Part shown: positions 10,796 to 20,399 of the stretch, in pieces | Position numbering within the stretch: the first letter of the stretch is position 1 | Layout: the number at the start of each line of letters is the position of its first letter | Assembly: GCA_905221605.1 (NCBI GenBank) | Contig: CAJNDS010001236.1 | Span: forward strand, 739,652-792,837 | DNA length: 53,186 nucleotides | From: Symbiodinium natans | Taxonomy: Eukaryota > Sar > Dinophyceae > Suessiales > Symbiodiniaceae | Reading direction: 5' to 3' | Notes under the pieces: generated by a model | Databases searched by the model: none | The model's input: the letters and a program-made list of their open reading frames with translations, nothing else | Told to the model about the DNA's origin: nothing | Translations under genes and position numbers: made by a program

Positions 10796-10799
10796 AAAA

Positions 10800-11675
10800 G
10801 AGGGAATATATGCCTGCTTTCCTACGAAAATTCAGACCTTATAGTGGAAGTTGAATTTTCCGTTTAAAATAGAGATATAAACGTCTTCTTAGTAAAGAAT
10901 CGAGAAAATAGAGCTTGTGTTATGAGACATGAACAAAAACACTTGTTGTCTACGAGTCACAGATAGAGATAATGCATGTACTCTTATGACAATATAGAGA
11001 ATTAGCTTTTCATGTATTCCTCTCATGTCTTCCTCGTGAAATAAAGAGAAGATGTCTGAAAATACTGACAAAATAAAAAAAACTATAGAACAATAGAGGT
11101 TTTCGCTATACAATATAGAGAAATTAGATGTTTCCTATGACAACATAGAGGAAATAGAGGCTTTCATACGAAAATATAGCGAACATACAAAGTGTTTTCA
11201 TATCAAAATGTAGAGGTCTTGATATTCAAATATAGAGAATAGAGGTCTTCATGTTCAAATGTTAAGACAATGGAGGTTTGCCTATTCAGAGACAGAGAAA
11301 ATAATAGGCTTCCTATTAAAACAGGACAAGAGGAACAAAACACTTTTAATTGCAAGTCACACATTGAGATAACACAGACAATAAGTTTCTCATGTATTCC
11401 TCTCTCATGTCTTCCTCAGTAAATATAGAGGAAAACTATGACGATATAGACAAAAATAGAGAGAAATAGAGGTTTTCGTTATAAAATATAGAGAAATAGA
11501 GGTTTTCGAATTAAAGTAGAGGTTTTCATACTAAATGTAGAGAAAACAGAGGTTTTCATATTCAAATATAGAGAAGAAAGAGGTTTTCCTATTCAAATAT
11601 AGAGAAGAAAGAGGTTTTCCTATTGAAAATTAGAGAAAATAGAGGTTTTCATAGTAAAATATAGAGAACACAGCA
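10800..11675. repeat. AT-rich island of degenerate AGAGGTTTTC repeats
   Basis: Irregular tandem repeats of about 35 bp built on ATAGAGAAAATAGAGGTTTT and CATATTCAAATATAGAGAA, most regular at 11100-11660. Base composition is far more AT-rich than both flanks. No convincing coding frame. Confidence 0.8.
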
Positions 11676-11679
11676 AAAA

Positions 11680-11885
11680 CGCTCCGCACCCGCAGCAACA
11701 AAAAAAAAACGCGACCCCACGGCACCCGCAACCAAAAAAAAAACGCCCCCCGCCGCAGCAAAAAAAAAAACGCGCCCCCGCACCCGCAGCAAAAAAAAAC
11801 GCGCCACCGCACCCGCAGCAAAAAAAAAACGCGCCCCCGCACCCACAGCAAAAAAGCACCCGCAACAAAAAAAAAAAAAAAAACA
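11680..11885. repeat. A-tract minisatellite, block 2
   Basis: About six units of the same CGCACCCGCAGC-A(n)-CGCGCC repeat as at 9595-10090, on the other side of the AT-rich island. Confidence 0.88.
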
Positions 11886-11904
11886 CTCTTACCGGTTTAG
11901 GAAG

Positions 11905-12055
11905 CTAGCTTTCCAGGGCTTGCCGGGGCTTACAGTGTTTCGTAAGGTAGAGCAAGGCTTCCGGGATTTCAAGTCGCCTGGCCGTGTTCTGTCGAAAGTC
12001 AGCATCGGCACGAGTCACGACAAACTGAGCATAAGCCCTGACTCCGTATGTTCTG
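11905..12055 (-). CDS. Candidate 3'-terminal exon, unknown
   Basis: After a good acceptor match on the minus strand (AAGTTGTTTGCACAG) the frame reads YGVRAYAQFVVTRADADFRQ, NTARRLEIPEALLYLTKHCK, PRQALES and stops at 11905. Composition and the helical LEIPEALLYLTKH stretch look coding. The frame is also open upstream to 12156, but that part is less convincing. It sits between the A-tract minisatellite and a CCCTCAAA array. No family recognised. Confidence 0.3.
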
Positions 12056-12234
12056 TGCAAACAACTTGAGGAGTAGATGCAGAATAAGGAAAAACCCAAG
12101 CTCGGCGGCTGCAACTTTCCACCTTGGGAGTCCAGGTTTTCAGATGCCCCAGTCAACCACCCCCTCCACTCCCCCCAGGTTCAGTTCCGGAAGTTGCCAG
12201 TCCTTCACGCGACTCCGAAGTGCAGGTACTGTAG

Positions 12235-12330
12235 AAACCCAACCCTCAAACCCTCAAACCCTCAAACCCTCAAACCCTCAAACCCTCAAACCCTCAAACC
12301 CTCAAACCCTAAACCCTAAACCCCAAACCC
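12235..12330 (-). repeat. CCCTCAAA octamer array
   Basis: About nine perfect CCCTCAAA units followed by CCCTAAA and CCCCAAA units. Translated, it gives the PSNPQTLK repeats of the overlapping ORFs, which are not genes. Confidence 0.9.
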
Positions 12331-12736
12331 AAGCACCCTGAACACAGAATGGTCCAAGGCTTGGCTTCATGGCAGCCTGCGCTGTCCTCTTCGCCGCCGG
12401 CGTGCCCCTCGCTGATTGGACCCGTCTCTCCAGGACGAACTGGTGCGAGCCTAAGAGCTTAGGGCTTTAGGGGTTTAGGGCTTTATTTAGGATGTAAGGA
12501 TTTTGGGGTATAGGGTGTAGAGCCCCAAGGCGATACGAAGAGCTCTCTCTGCTAGGATGACGTTCAACATGCTTGGGGGGGAAGTTGTTTGCCCCCAACC
12601 GGAGCATGTGCGAGCACCCCTCTCAGACCGGGGTGCTTCTGCGCACAGTACCCAACAAACAAACATGGTGGCTTCACGTGGCTGTTCCCAGAAAAAGAGG
12701 CTCTAGAAACGATTTAAGTCGGCAGCCTCCTCTGGC

Positions 12737-12937
12737 TTAAGGAATTACCGACAAGCATGTGACTTGACTAGTCGGAAGGATGCAAAATGAGCTCTCGAGC
12801 CTGGCATAGTGCTTCGAGAGTGAGAGTCCCTGCATCTCAGAGATTTTTCCTCGTCCAGCGAACGCGCAGCCATAAACTGCCCGTGCTGTGCTGAGGTCAG
12901 TGTGCTTGCCATCCTTGTGCCACAGCCAGGTTGGCAA
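12737..12937 (-). CDS. Candidate exon, about 66 codons, unknown
   Basis: Minus-strand frame without ATG: PTWLWHKDGKHTDLSTARAV, YGCAFAGRGKISEMQGLSLS, KHYARLESSFCILP, stopping at 12737 (TAA) or leaving by a GTAATT donor just before. Composition is protein-like. The region around it (12540-12930) is unique DNA without telomere-like repeats. No family recognised. Confidence 0.25.
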   Translation of the reverse strand: MPTWLWHKDGKHTDLSTARAVYGCAFAGRGKISEMQGLSLSKHYARLESSFCILPTSQVTCLSVIP

Positions 12938-13297
12938 TTTTTGATTCAGAGGTTTTTACGAGTTGGCAGGGGTTGATCCCTGGGATTACTGCCTGTTCGT
13001 ATCTAGGATGGGCAACCCTGCAGGCCCGAAATCCTGAGCTTGGCGTCACCGGTTCGAATTCGTGCCTTCAATGCCAAACTCTAAAACTTGAACCCCTGCA
13101 AGCCTCACAAGCTCTCGACTATGGGCTCCATGGGCTCTACAAGCATCACTCTAAGCCTCTGTTGGCATATCTACAACTTCGCGATTCTTGGACTTTTCAT
13201 TTATTTTTAGGAGGTTCTTGCTCCGCAGCCCTTCTGGGACTTCTGAGTGCTCTTAGCACCCTAAGCCCTGAACCCTGCTGCTCTGAGTCCTACCATC

Positions 13298-13672
13298 TTG
13301 CAGCTCTTCGTGTACCTGGAAGTAATCCCCACCCTGGGAACGATACTCAAGCTGGATCCGCACCGCATGAAGAGAGCGGTTCTGGTGGGCTCGGCTTCTC
13401 GGACTGCAGGCAGCAGGAGCATGTCTCTTCGGGCTGCTATGCGACTGTTCTCCTGCTTAGCAGAGCCCCCCTGCTCCGGGGGCTTAGCAGCCCTGCCTTG
13501 TGAGGTGTTGCTGCTGATTCTGGAGCTCGCTTGGTCAGGGCTCGGGTTGGGGCTCGTGCCCTTCGTCCAGGGCCTCCGCGCGGACCCCGTGGACGTGCTA
13601 CTGGGAGCCTGGAGCGCATGGTGCAGTCCCCGGTGCCCCACCCAAAGCCGGCTCCCAGACCCTAAGCCCTGA
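13298..13672 (+). CDS. Candidate exon, 124 codons, weak F-box-like motif
   Basis: Follows an acceptor-like TCCTACCATCTTGCAG and has no N-terminal ATG. It reads LFVYLEVIPTLGTILKLDPH, MKRAVLVGSASRTAGSR, then LAALPCEVLLLILELAW, which resembles the start of an F-box (LP.EVL..IL..L), and ends in motif-derived RLPDPKP. The F-box resemblance is over about 15 residues only and could be chance. The minus strand is open over the same DNA (221 codons), but much of that is poly-serine from the GAA microsatellite. Confidence 0.22.
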   Translation: MQLFVYLEVIPTLGTILKLDPHRMKRAVLVGSASRTAGSRSMSLRAAMRLFSCLAEPPCSGGLAALPCEVLLLILELAWSGLGLGLVPFVQGLRADPVDVLLGAWSAWCSPRCPTQSRLPDPKP

Positions 13673-13755
13673 GCTTCCGAAACCCACGAACAAGGCAATT
13701 TTTCATTCCTACATATGTGTGTTGGCGAGGCAAATAAGCAGGGAGAGACAAGAAA

Positions 13756-13830
13756 AGAAGAAGAAGAAGAAGAAGAAGAAGAGAAACAAGAAGAAGAAGA
13801 AGAAGAAGCAGAAGAAGCAGAGGAAGAGGA
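13756..13830 (+). repeat. GAA trinucleotide microsatellite
   Basis: About 18 GAA/GAG triplets, interrupted once. It encodes poly-Ser on the minus strand and inflates the overlapping 221-codon ORF. Confidence 0.9.
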
Positions 13831-14566
13831 TGAGGAAGAGAGAGATTCGACAGTGAGATGAGGACGTGGCGGACTGGTCTCTGCGGCGGTTCTTGTGCTT
13901 GGCATCTTGGTCTTGAGGGTCTTCAACCTGCTTCAGGAATTAGGAAGTCCCGAGATTCTATACAGTTTAGACAGAGTTTATACAAGGCTTGGGGTGTGTC
14001 TAGTGCACAGCCATACCGTTTCAGGGGTCTGGAGGCTTGAGTGGCTTAAGGGTCGGGGTGCGCATTTCCGGTTGGGAGGCTCGACGCGTGATAAGAGTGC
14101 GCACTGGCTCGAGGTGTTGGGGGGATCGTCGCTTCGAAAGGCCTTCAGGGTACCACTTCGCAAGGGGAAACCTTAAACACCTACAGTAGAAGGATTTGTA
14201 ACGAAATGGCACTGCTCGAGTCATAAATCCCAGAAAACAGCAGAAGCATGGTGGGCTCCACGACCGTGAACGCTTTGGCCCGAACCGAAGCCTTTTCAAA
14301 ACCCTTGTACGCCATTATCTGCCTTCACATCCTCTGAACTCTCTAGACTCTAGACCAAATCAGACTAAGCACTTTAACCTCGAAGCCGTGTAAACCCTGT
14401 AAGTTCTGAACCCTTCACTTTCTTAACTCTGAACACAACGTGTGCAGGTTGCTGCGCAGTTTGCACAACAATCCTGGGAACGAACCTGGCGTTGCGCTCT
14501 TTCCTCAGCTACTTGGAGGAAGGGGGGACTCCGGGTTCAGGTTTTGGGGGGGGCTGTTGCGGACTT

Positions 14567-14648
14567 GGGTTTAGGGTTTAGGGTTTAGGGTTTAGGGTTT
14601 AGGGTTTAGGGTTTAGGGTTTAGGGTTTAGGGTTTAGGGTTTAGGGTT
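14567..14648 (+). repeat. TTTAGGG array
   Basis: About 11 perfect plus-strand TTTAGGG units. Confidence 0.92.
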
Positions 14649-15250
14649 GACAATCTGTAGGATTTATGGTTCTAGGGTTGCGGCCCCAGGGCTCAGGGGT
14701 TTAGGGTTTCGGACTCAAGGTCTACAGGCGTAGGGTTTCAAGGAGGGTTGAGACTTGCTTGAAGCGGCTTGTGGCATCGAGCTCAGGGTGTTGGAGCTTT
14801 TGGCTCCTGTGTCTTGGGTTCAGGGCCTTGGGGCATCATGTTTGTGTTGTCATGTGTCGTGGTCGCGGGGGTGAATGGCTCTTGGAATCGTTTGGGCTTG
14901 TCTGTTGATAGGACTACGTTCTTCGAGATGTTGCTTGAAGGTGATGCGTGAAGTCCTATTCATACGGGGCGTTGAGGGGGCTTTCTGATTCAGACGTACA
15001 GGGCTTCGGGTTGAGGATCGTGTTTTTGCAGCGAGGATTTTGCGCGGATGACTGCTTTGCTGGATCGTGCTTTCGGAACAGCCACACCAACGCCCACTGA
15101 AGGAAGGCCTGGGGTTAAAAGGACCCCAAATAGGCCCCATGACCCAATGGGACTGTAAACTTTGACCCCCCCCAGTCTCCACACTAGCGACTTGCCCCAG
15201 GCGACGGAGTACCGAAGCGGGTATCGGCCTTTGCCTTCGTTGCCACATCG

Positions 15251-15571
15251 GTGCTGCCAGCGGTCGCCAGCCTGTGGCCAAATGCTTTCTTTGGCGCGAT
15301 CGATTTCGCAGGCCCACAAACTGAGCGTTCGGGGTTTAGGACTTTGTGCGTCAGGTTTCTTGTTTGGCCCAACAGCTTAAGAAGTGATTGTTTTAGCGCT
15401 TCTGGGAGAGGGTCCGGGACTCACTTCGCTGTCTACCAGGAAGCTGCCACTGACATGCTGCACTTAGTCCCATCTAAACTGGGTTACAGCAGCGCTCGCG
15501 CATCTGAAGAGTTTGAGACATGTAGCCAAGCAAACCGACAAGGCATCCAAATGACACTACAGGAACCCTAA
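15251..15571 (+). CDS. Candidate exon, unknown
   Basis: Plus-strand frame of about 106 codons from TTG. The second half is the more protein-like: RSDCFSASGRGSGTHFAVYQ, EAATDMLHLVPSKLGYSSAR, ASEEFETCSQANRQGIQ, stop at 15571. Minus-strand frames overlap (14990-15319). Strand and start unresolved. Confidence 0.2.
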   Translation: MLPAVASLWPNAFFGAIDFAGPQTERSGFRTLCVRFLVWPNSLRSDCFSASGRGSGTHFAVYQEAATDMLHLVPSKLGYSSARASEEFETCSQANRQGIQMTLQEP

Positions 15572-16648
15572 GTCCAAACAGAAGCGAGATTGAACCCGGC
15601 CAGATCACCCCAGGCCCTACTGCGAAAGTACATTCCCATGCGTGTTGGATCGATTTCATGCTGTAACCTTCTTGAGCTCCGGAAGCCGGATTGGCAAGCC
15701 GATCGCAGTCAGGGGCCTACCCAGTGACGCTGCTTTGGGGCTGCGCGCCACCCCTCATGGCCCTGGCGAAAAGCAAGCGGCTAAGCGGGACCGACCTTGT
15801 AGTTGAGGCTTTGCAGACTTTGGGTAGGTTCATTGGCTGGTTGAGAGGACTTTAAACGCATGGGACGACATTGCGATATTGCGATGTACGCCGATGGAAA
15901 CGGTGAGCACAAAACTCTTTCTGATTCTATTGTTGCTTCCACGAAGATGGACTCACTCTATGCCGTAGTCAACATCTTGTGAAAGGTGTTCTGGTTATGA
16001 CGGGGCCCAAGCATGACACGTTTAACCTTCCCGCGAAGTAGATCCCTGGAGCACTAACTTATCTAATCATTTTATAGTTTGGGGGTGTCTGTTTTCTGCC
16101 CATGATCTAGCAAAAGGACGCAAACCACACTACTGAAGCTCATCCTGCTTGCGTCAGTGGCAACTCAGCTCACTGTTTGGGAGGAGTTGGGCTCTGGATA
16201 TCTTGTAAGTCGTAGGGCTTCCAGCATTCGTTTGAGTTTTGGGTATAGGGCTTAAGGCTAAAGGAGTTCGGGCTTAGCAAGAGTTGGGTCGCCAGTGCTT
16301 GCATGTCACGCGATTTCTCGGATTTGGGCTCTGCGCTGGGGGGAGATGTGCTTATCAAGATTTTCAAGTACGTAGTACACAGTTTCAGCTTAAGGGCTTC
16401 GGGCTTAGGCAAGGCAGAAAGTCAGTTTGGGGTTTGCAGCGCGGATGTACTGTGCGAAAACTGAAGGCAGGCAGCCCACGTCGAAAAGATCCTAAACGCG
16501 TTTCTGGATCCCTGAAACAGTGGCTTTTGTTTGATTGAAGCACAGGCTGCCGCAAACCTGGCCAAGGAACGGTCACAAGAAACAACGACATACAGAAGGT
16601 AGAAAGAGTTTTTCAATGTCACTGCGGTTAGCATCGTGTGTACCTCCA

Positions 16649-16693
16649 AATTTCTTCTGGCTTGCGTTCCAAATTTCTTCTGGCTTGCGTTTG
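16649..16693. repeat. 22-bp tandem duplication
   Basis: CAAATTTCTTCTGGCTTGCG occurs twice in a row, inside otherwise unique DNA with open frames on both strands. A 22-bp copy shifts any frame crossing it. Confidence 0.9.
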
Positions 16694-16976
16694 GTAGGGT
16701 GGGCCGCGTGGGGTTGCGGAAGTGCTGTGGGAGACTCTTCGGTTCTTCCATGTCTTCCCGCGATGCTGGCGATGTCGCAGCTCAGGACACTATGGGATCC
16801 TGGCCGTAAACGCAAGTACTTGTAGCTAAACCCTGAAACCCTAAACCTTGAGCTCCTACACCCCCAAGCGTCAGTTACGAGGTTCAGGATGGGCGGCGGT
16901 CCTCAAAGTGTTCCTCAAAGGGTTCCTGAGCTCCAGAACTGGAGGTGTGGCTTTTTTCGGTACGCAGGTGAATTCT

Positions 16977-17090
16977 CATATGGGTGGCTGTCAAAATGCT
17001 GGTCCCTTTTTTTTTGGATCCCTGTTATGATACGGCACCTCATATTTAGAGTACCTTAAAAGGGATCATAATCTTGACAACCACCATATG
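16977..17090. mobile_element. MITE-like foldback with CATATGG ends
   Basis: Ends CATATGGGTGGCTGTCAA and TTGACAACCACCATATG are inverted repeats with one indel and one mismatch. Interior 80 bp with GGATCCCTGTTATGATACGG. The ATG of a candidate ORF (17088) is inside its right end. Confidence 0.65.
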
Positions 17091-17270
17091 CAGCAGCCCA
17101 GGTATCGGTCACCATCTGTGCAGCGCAAGACATCGGAAGATTCCTCGGCCTGCAGTCTGTGGCTGCGCGGTGGGCATGACTTGCCACTGATGATGAGAGC
17201 GCAGGATGGGGATGTCGTGCCAGAGTGGGGAGTTTTGCAGAGAGAACGGCGCAGCTTGCAGTGGGTTTAA
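17088..17270 (+). CDS. Small ORF starting inside a foldback element, unknown
   Basis: ATG at 17088 lies in the CATATG at the right end of the inverted-repeat element 16977-17090. The frame reads RSPSVQRKTSEDSSACSLWL, RGGHDLPLMMRAQDGDVVPE, WGVLQRERRSLQWV and stops in GTTTAA. It looks coding, and as an exon it would begin after the element. Minus-strand frames are also open here, so strand is uncertain. Confidence 0.27.
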   Translation: MQQPRYRSPSVQRKTSEDSSACSLWLRGGHDLPLMMRAQDGDVVPEWGVLQRERRSLQWV

Positions 17271-17299
17271 AGCCACTCGTCGTGACCTTCGCGCACACA

Positions 17300-18700
17300 A
17301 GCCTGCGAGCAAGGCACTTTCAAGTCCAGGGCTGCATAACTTGGGTGGGCATTTGAGGTTTCTGTGCAAGTCTGTCTGGGCCTCAGGGTCTATCTGTGTT
17401 CAAGGTCTTGCTAACTTGTGGGGCTTCCATGTCTTTACTTGATGCATTCATCTTGATTTGGGGTTACTGCCCCGAAGAGTTCCTTGATGCAACTTATTCG
17501 ATCCTGGGCTGCCCGGTCTTAACTACCCCCAACCCAAAATCAGGCCAAATGCCTCTGAAACATGCCTTGCTTGTTATGTCGAGTTGGGGGGTAGATGAGG
17601 TGGGGTAGGCTTGGCCTTAAAGCGTTATAAGACATTACAGTGGATGAAGTATAGGCTTTTACAAGTACGAGCCTCGCCAGGACGAGGTCCACTTCATGGA
17701 CTGCGGCAACAAACGCCACCGGCCGAATGCGCCTGGTTCTCGGAAAGCTTGGTTTGGGTTTAGGGTTGAAGGTTCTAGGGCTTTAACCACCCAAATACCC
17801 ATCGTGACAGTCTATCCGCCCAAGAAAAAGCGTCTTCAACCCTATACCCGAAGCGCTACACTTGGGCGTTCACCGGCACATGCCAATTGCATATCTATCT
17901 ATAAGTTTGCATGTAATATTAGCTAGGAGACTCGGCCTTACGCTTGAATTATATCTATGCGCCCGCCACCAACTAATTTGTTTTAAGTACTCAAAAACTC
18001 TGCGGCATCTGCCCTACATGTAATTTGTGTTACAAGTGCCCTGATCGCCCAATACCCTTTTTGCCTGTTGGAGTTCTTGGTTCGATAAAAAACCATACTA
18101 GCCATCACTGACGTCCAGTAATCATAGCATCGCATCCGTCCTTTATCTTTGCAGGCGCTTCGATGGAAAAATACCAGTTGTCCATCTACGCCTTCTCCAG
18201 GTTCACATTGGATGCTAGTGTTTCTCACGTCTTATGTCGTTCTATACTCATCCATGTTCGCTACTCAATGTTCTGTTCTAGCCAATAGAAGAGATCGCGT
18301 TCAATCCACTAGCATCATCGTGTGTTAGGGGTCTCGTTCTGTGTCCTTTCGTGACAATTCCTGAAACTATGTCCTAGGTTCTAGTTCCCAGGTTCCCCAA
18401 ACACTGTACAAGCCCTAAACCCTAGACCATAAACGCCAAACCTTAAGGCTTCCTCAATATTCGTTGACACCTAGACCGTGGCCCTACTAAAAAGTCCTTG
18501 AAACTTGGATCCTAAACCCACCCATGAAGTACCTGAGCACTTTTGACCCGAAACCCCAAACCCTACTCAGAATTCCCTGTCACCTCTGGACCCTAAACTC
18601 TACCACGAATTCCCTAGGCACTGGACGCAGACCCTAAACCCTGAACCTGAAGCCTTTCCTAAACCCAAACCCTACAAAAACACTGGACTCAGACCCCAAA
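17300..18700. other. Unique DNA, AT-richer in the middle
   Basis: Contains the weak 17983-18228 frame. From 18400 it fills with single CCCTAAA-like motifs (AAACCCTA, AACCCTGAA) leading to the array at 18720. Confidence 0.4.
17983..18228 (-). CDS. Weak ORF, 81 codons, unknown
   Basis: Minus-strand frame from GTG in the more AT-rich unique region 17880-18350: RNTSIQCEPGEGVDGQLVFF, HRSACKDKGRMRCYDYWTSV, QKGYWAIRALVTQITCRADA, stop at 17983. No ATG at the edge and no family recognised. It could be an exon or a transposon remnant. Confidence 0.2.
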   Translation of the reverse strand: MRNTSIQCEPGEGVDGQLVFFHRSACKDKGRMRCYDYWTSVMASMVFYRTKNSNRQKGYWAIRALVTQITCRADAAEFLST

Positions 18701-18719
18701 CCGTAAACCTGAAGCCTTA

Positions 18720-18794
18720 CCCTAAACCCTAAACCCTAAACCCTAAACCCTAAACCCTAAACCCTAAACCCTAAACCCTAAACCCTAAACCCTA
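18720..18794 (-). repeat. CCCTAAA array
   Basis: About 10 perfect units (G-rich on the minus strand). The 300 bp before it hold many single or double degenerate CCCTAAA motifs. Confidence 0.92.
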
Positions 18795-19082
18795 CACAAA
18801 AAGAGTCAAGATTAAGGCCGGCCTCACGTTCTTCAGGTGGCTGGAGGGTGCTGACCTCTCCCGGTGGGTGTTTCAGGTTTGGGGTTCACAAAGGGTTTGG
18901 GGAGTTTTGAAAGTGAGTTTGGGTTGAAGGGTCGTTAAGAGCTTAGGGTGCGCTACTGTAGGGGTTTCGGATTTAGGGTTTATTAAAGGGTTTATTCCAG
19001 TCGTTTTGAAGGTCTGCTTGGGGTTTTAGGGGGTTTAGGATTTGGGATGCTGCGCTCTGTGCCAGGAAGGAATAAGGGGTAT

Positions 19083-19222
19083 AAGGAGGGACCCCTAGAA
19101 GAGACCCTTAGTCTCATTCCCCTATAACCATTGTATATACCTTATATAGTCCCTAAATACCTAGTGGCCCCTAAATACCCCGCAAATAGCCCTGCTAGGG
19201 TCCATTACAAGGGTCCCTCCTT
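19083..19222. mobile_element. Foldback element, AAGGAGGGACCC ends
   Basis: Perfect 12-bp ends AAGGAGGGACCC / GGGTCCCTCCTT, 140 bp apart, with further imperfect pairing inside (TAGTCCCTAAATAC, GCCCCTAAATACCCC). Single copy seen. Confidence 0.55.
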
Positions 19223-19664
19223 TAACCCTAAACCCGAAACCCCTAAACCGCTAAACCCTAAACCCTAAACCGTCTCTTGAAAAGGTGAACTGCGGCTACA
19301 TCGGCACCTCGCGCTTGAGATCTTTTGGCGAAGGGCGGCCACCATCCTCGACCACACCAGGCTGGGTTTGGGGTTTAGGGTTTGGAGTTTGGGGTTTAGG
19401 GTTTAGGGTTATATAATATTATGCCCCAGAGTACCTTCTCTGATGGGAATTCATGACCCAGCTGTGTCGGATATGTTCGTGCACACTCTTGATGGATGCG
19501 AGACCTCCGGCCATCTAAACCCCAAGGGTTTAGGGTTTAGGATTTAGGGTTTAGGGTTTAGGGTTTAGGGTTCAAAGGCCCTAATCTCAATCTCCACGGA
19601 AGGTCCTGGCAGACCTCCATGACCACGTTGGCGCTGCGGCATGGATGGGTGAGGGGTCGCGAGG

Positions 19665-19877
19665 ATGCGCGCGAAAAGGGAGGTGACTTCTTTCCTAGTT
19701 TGGCTTCATGACGAGGATTCTTGTCCAAGCATAGTGGTGGTGAAGGAGCACACTTGGGAACTCCGGCTGATGCAAATCCACAAGCCAGATTCGGGTCAGG
19801 TGGCGGTAGGTCTTGGCTTTGTTGGGCACCGGTTCTCGATCAATCTAGAGTGGAGGCAAAGGGCGCCAAAGACCTGA
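19665..19877 (+). CDS. Small ORF, 70 aa, unknown
   Basis: ATG at 19665, with an in-frame TGA 18 bases upstream, to TGA at 19877. Blocks: REVTSFLVWLHDEDSCPSIV, VVKEHTWELRLMQIHKPDSG, LGFVGHRFSINLEWRQRAPK. Alternating hydrophobic and charged residues suggest beta-strand-rich protein. It sits 90 bp after a TTTAGGG array. No known domain. Confidence 0.28.
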   Translation: MRAKREVTSFLVWLHDEDSCPSIVVVKEHTWELRLMQIHKPDSGQVAVGLGFVGHRFSINLEWRQRAPKT

Positions 19878-20073
19878 TCAAGGCAATTTGACCGAGGATT
19901 CAGCGTCCGACCCTCCGCAAGAGGGCTTTGGTTTATCAAGGTTCTAAGAGAAGTATAGAGTACTTGTCAACACTTCTTGGATGGCCTTCGTGGCCCGACA
20001 TCTTGCAGCCTGACTAATCGTCGGCCCCTAGGGTTTTAGGGTTTAGGGCTACCCGAAACCCTAAACCCTAAAC

Positions 20074-20215
20074 CGAGCCACCCTTCCAGCATCCCTTGAT
20101 CTGAAATATCCCTGCGACACCCGAAGAACTTGTCGTCAAAGAGGATCTCGTTCCCGCAACAAATGTCTGCAGAGGCCCCTTCCAAGATGGCAAGAATTTT
20201 AGTGTCCGACACACA
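20074..20215 (-). CDS. Candidate internal exon, unknown
   Basis: Minus-strand frame with no start codon: CVSDTKILAILEGASADICC, GNEILFDDKFFGCRRDISDQ, GMLEGWLG, then straight into GTTTAGGGTTTAGGG. It is acidic and cysteine-bearing, one of the more protein-like stretches in the window, but bounded by telomere-like DNA on the 3' side and degenerate GGTTTAGGA on the 5' side. If an exon, its donor may be the GTTTAG of the repeat. A plus-strand ORF (20130-20366) overlaps. Confidence 0.28.
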
Positions 20216-20399
20216 CGGAACCAGAATCCTAAACCTAAGCTCTACAAGGAACCTAGTTCCTGAATGTGTGCCGGTGTCACCCGCACAGCAGCCACAGCTT
20301 TGTCACTTTATCTGCTGCGGAAGACTGTATGTCAGGCGGAGTGCGTCGAGCCGCTGCAGCTGGTGAAGTACACACCAGGGCAGTACTACAGGCCCCGAA

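Larger units (their letters stand above)
14650..16950. other. Mostly unique DNA, scattered open frames
   Basis: Besides 15251-15571, frames at 14850-15319 (minus) and 16535-16825 (plus) overlap others on the opposite strand. No telomere-like array longer than two units. A spliced gene is possible but I cannot define it. Confidence 0.4.

Noticed and set aside
13040-13075. tRNA-like GGTTCGAATTC (T-loop match)
   Set aside because: The flanking bases do not form the 5-bp T stem, and no D arm or acceptor stem is in place.
13261-13926. 221-codon minus-strand ORF with poly-Ser
   Set aside because: Extended by the GAA microsatellite; the non-repeat part overlaps a plus-strand candidate.
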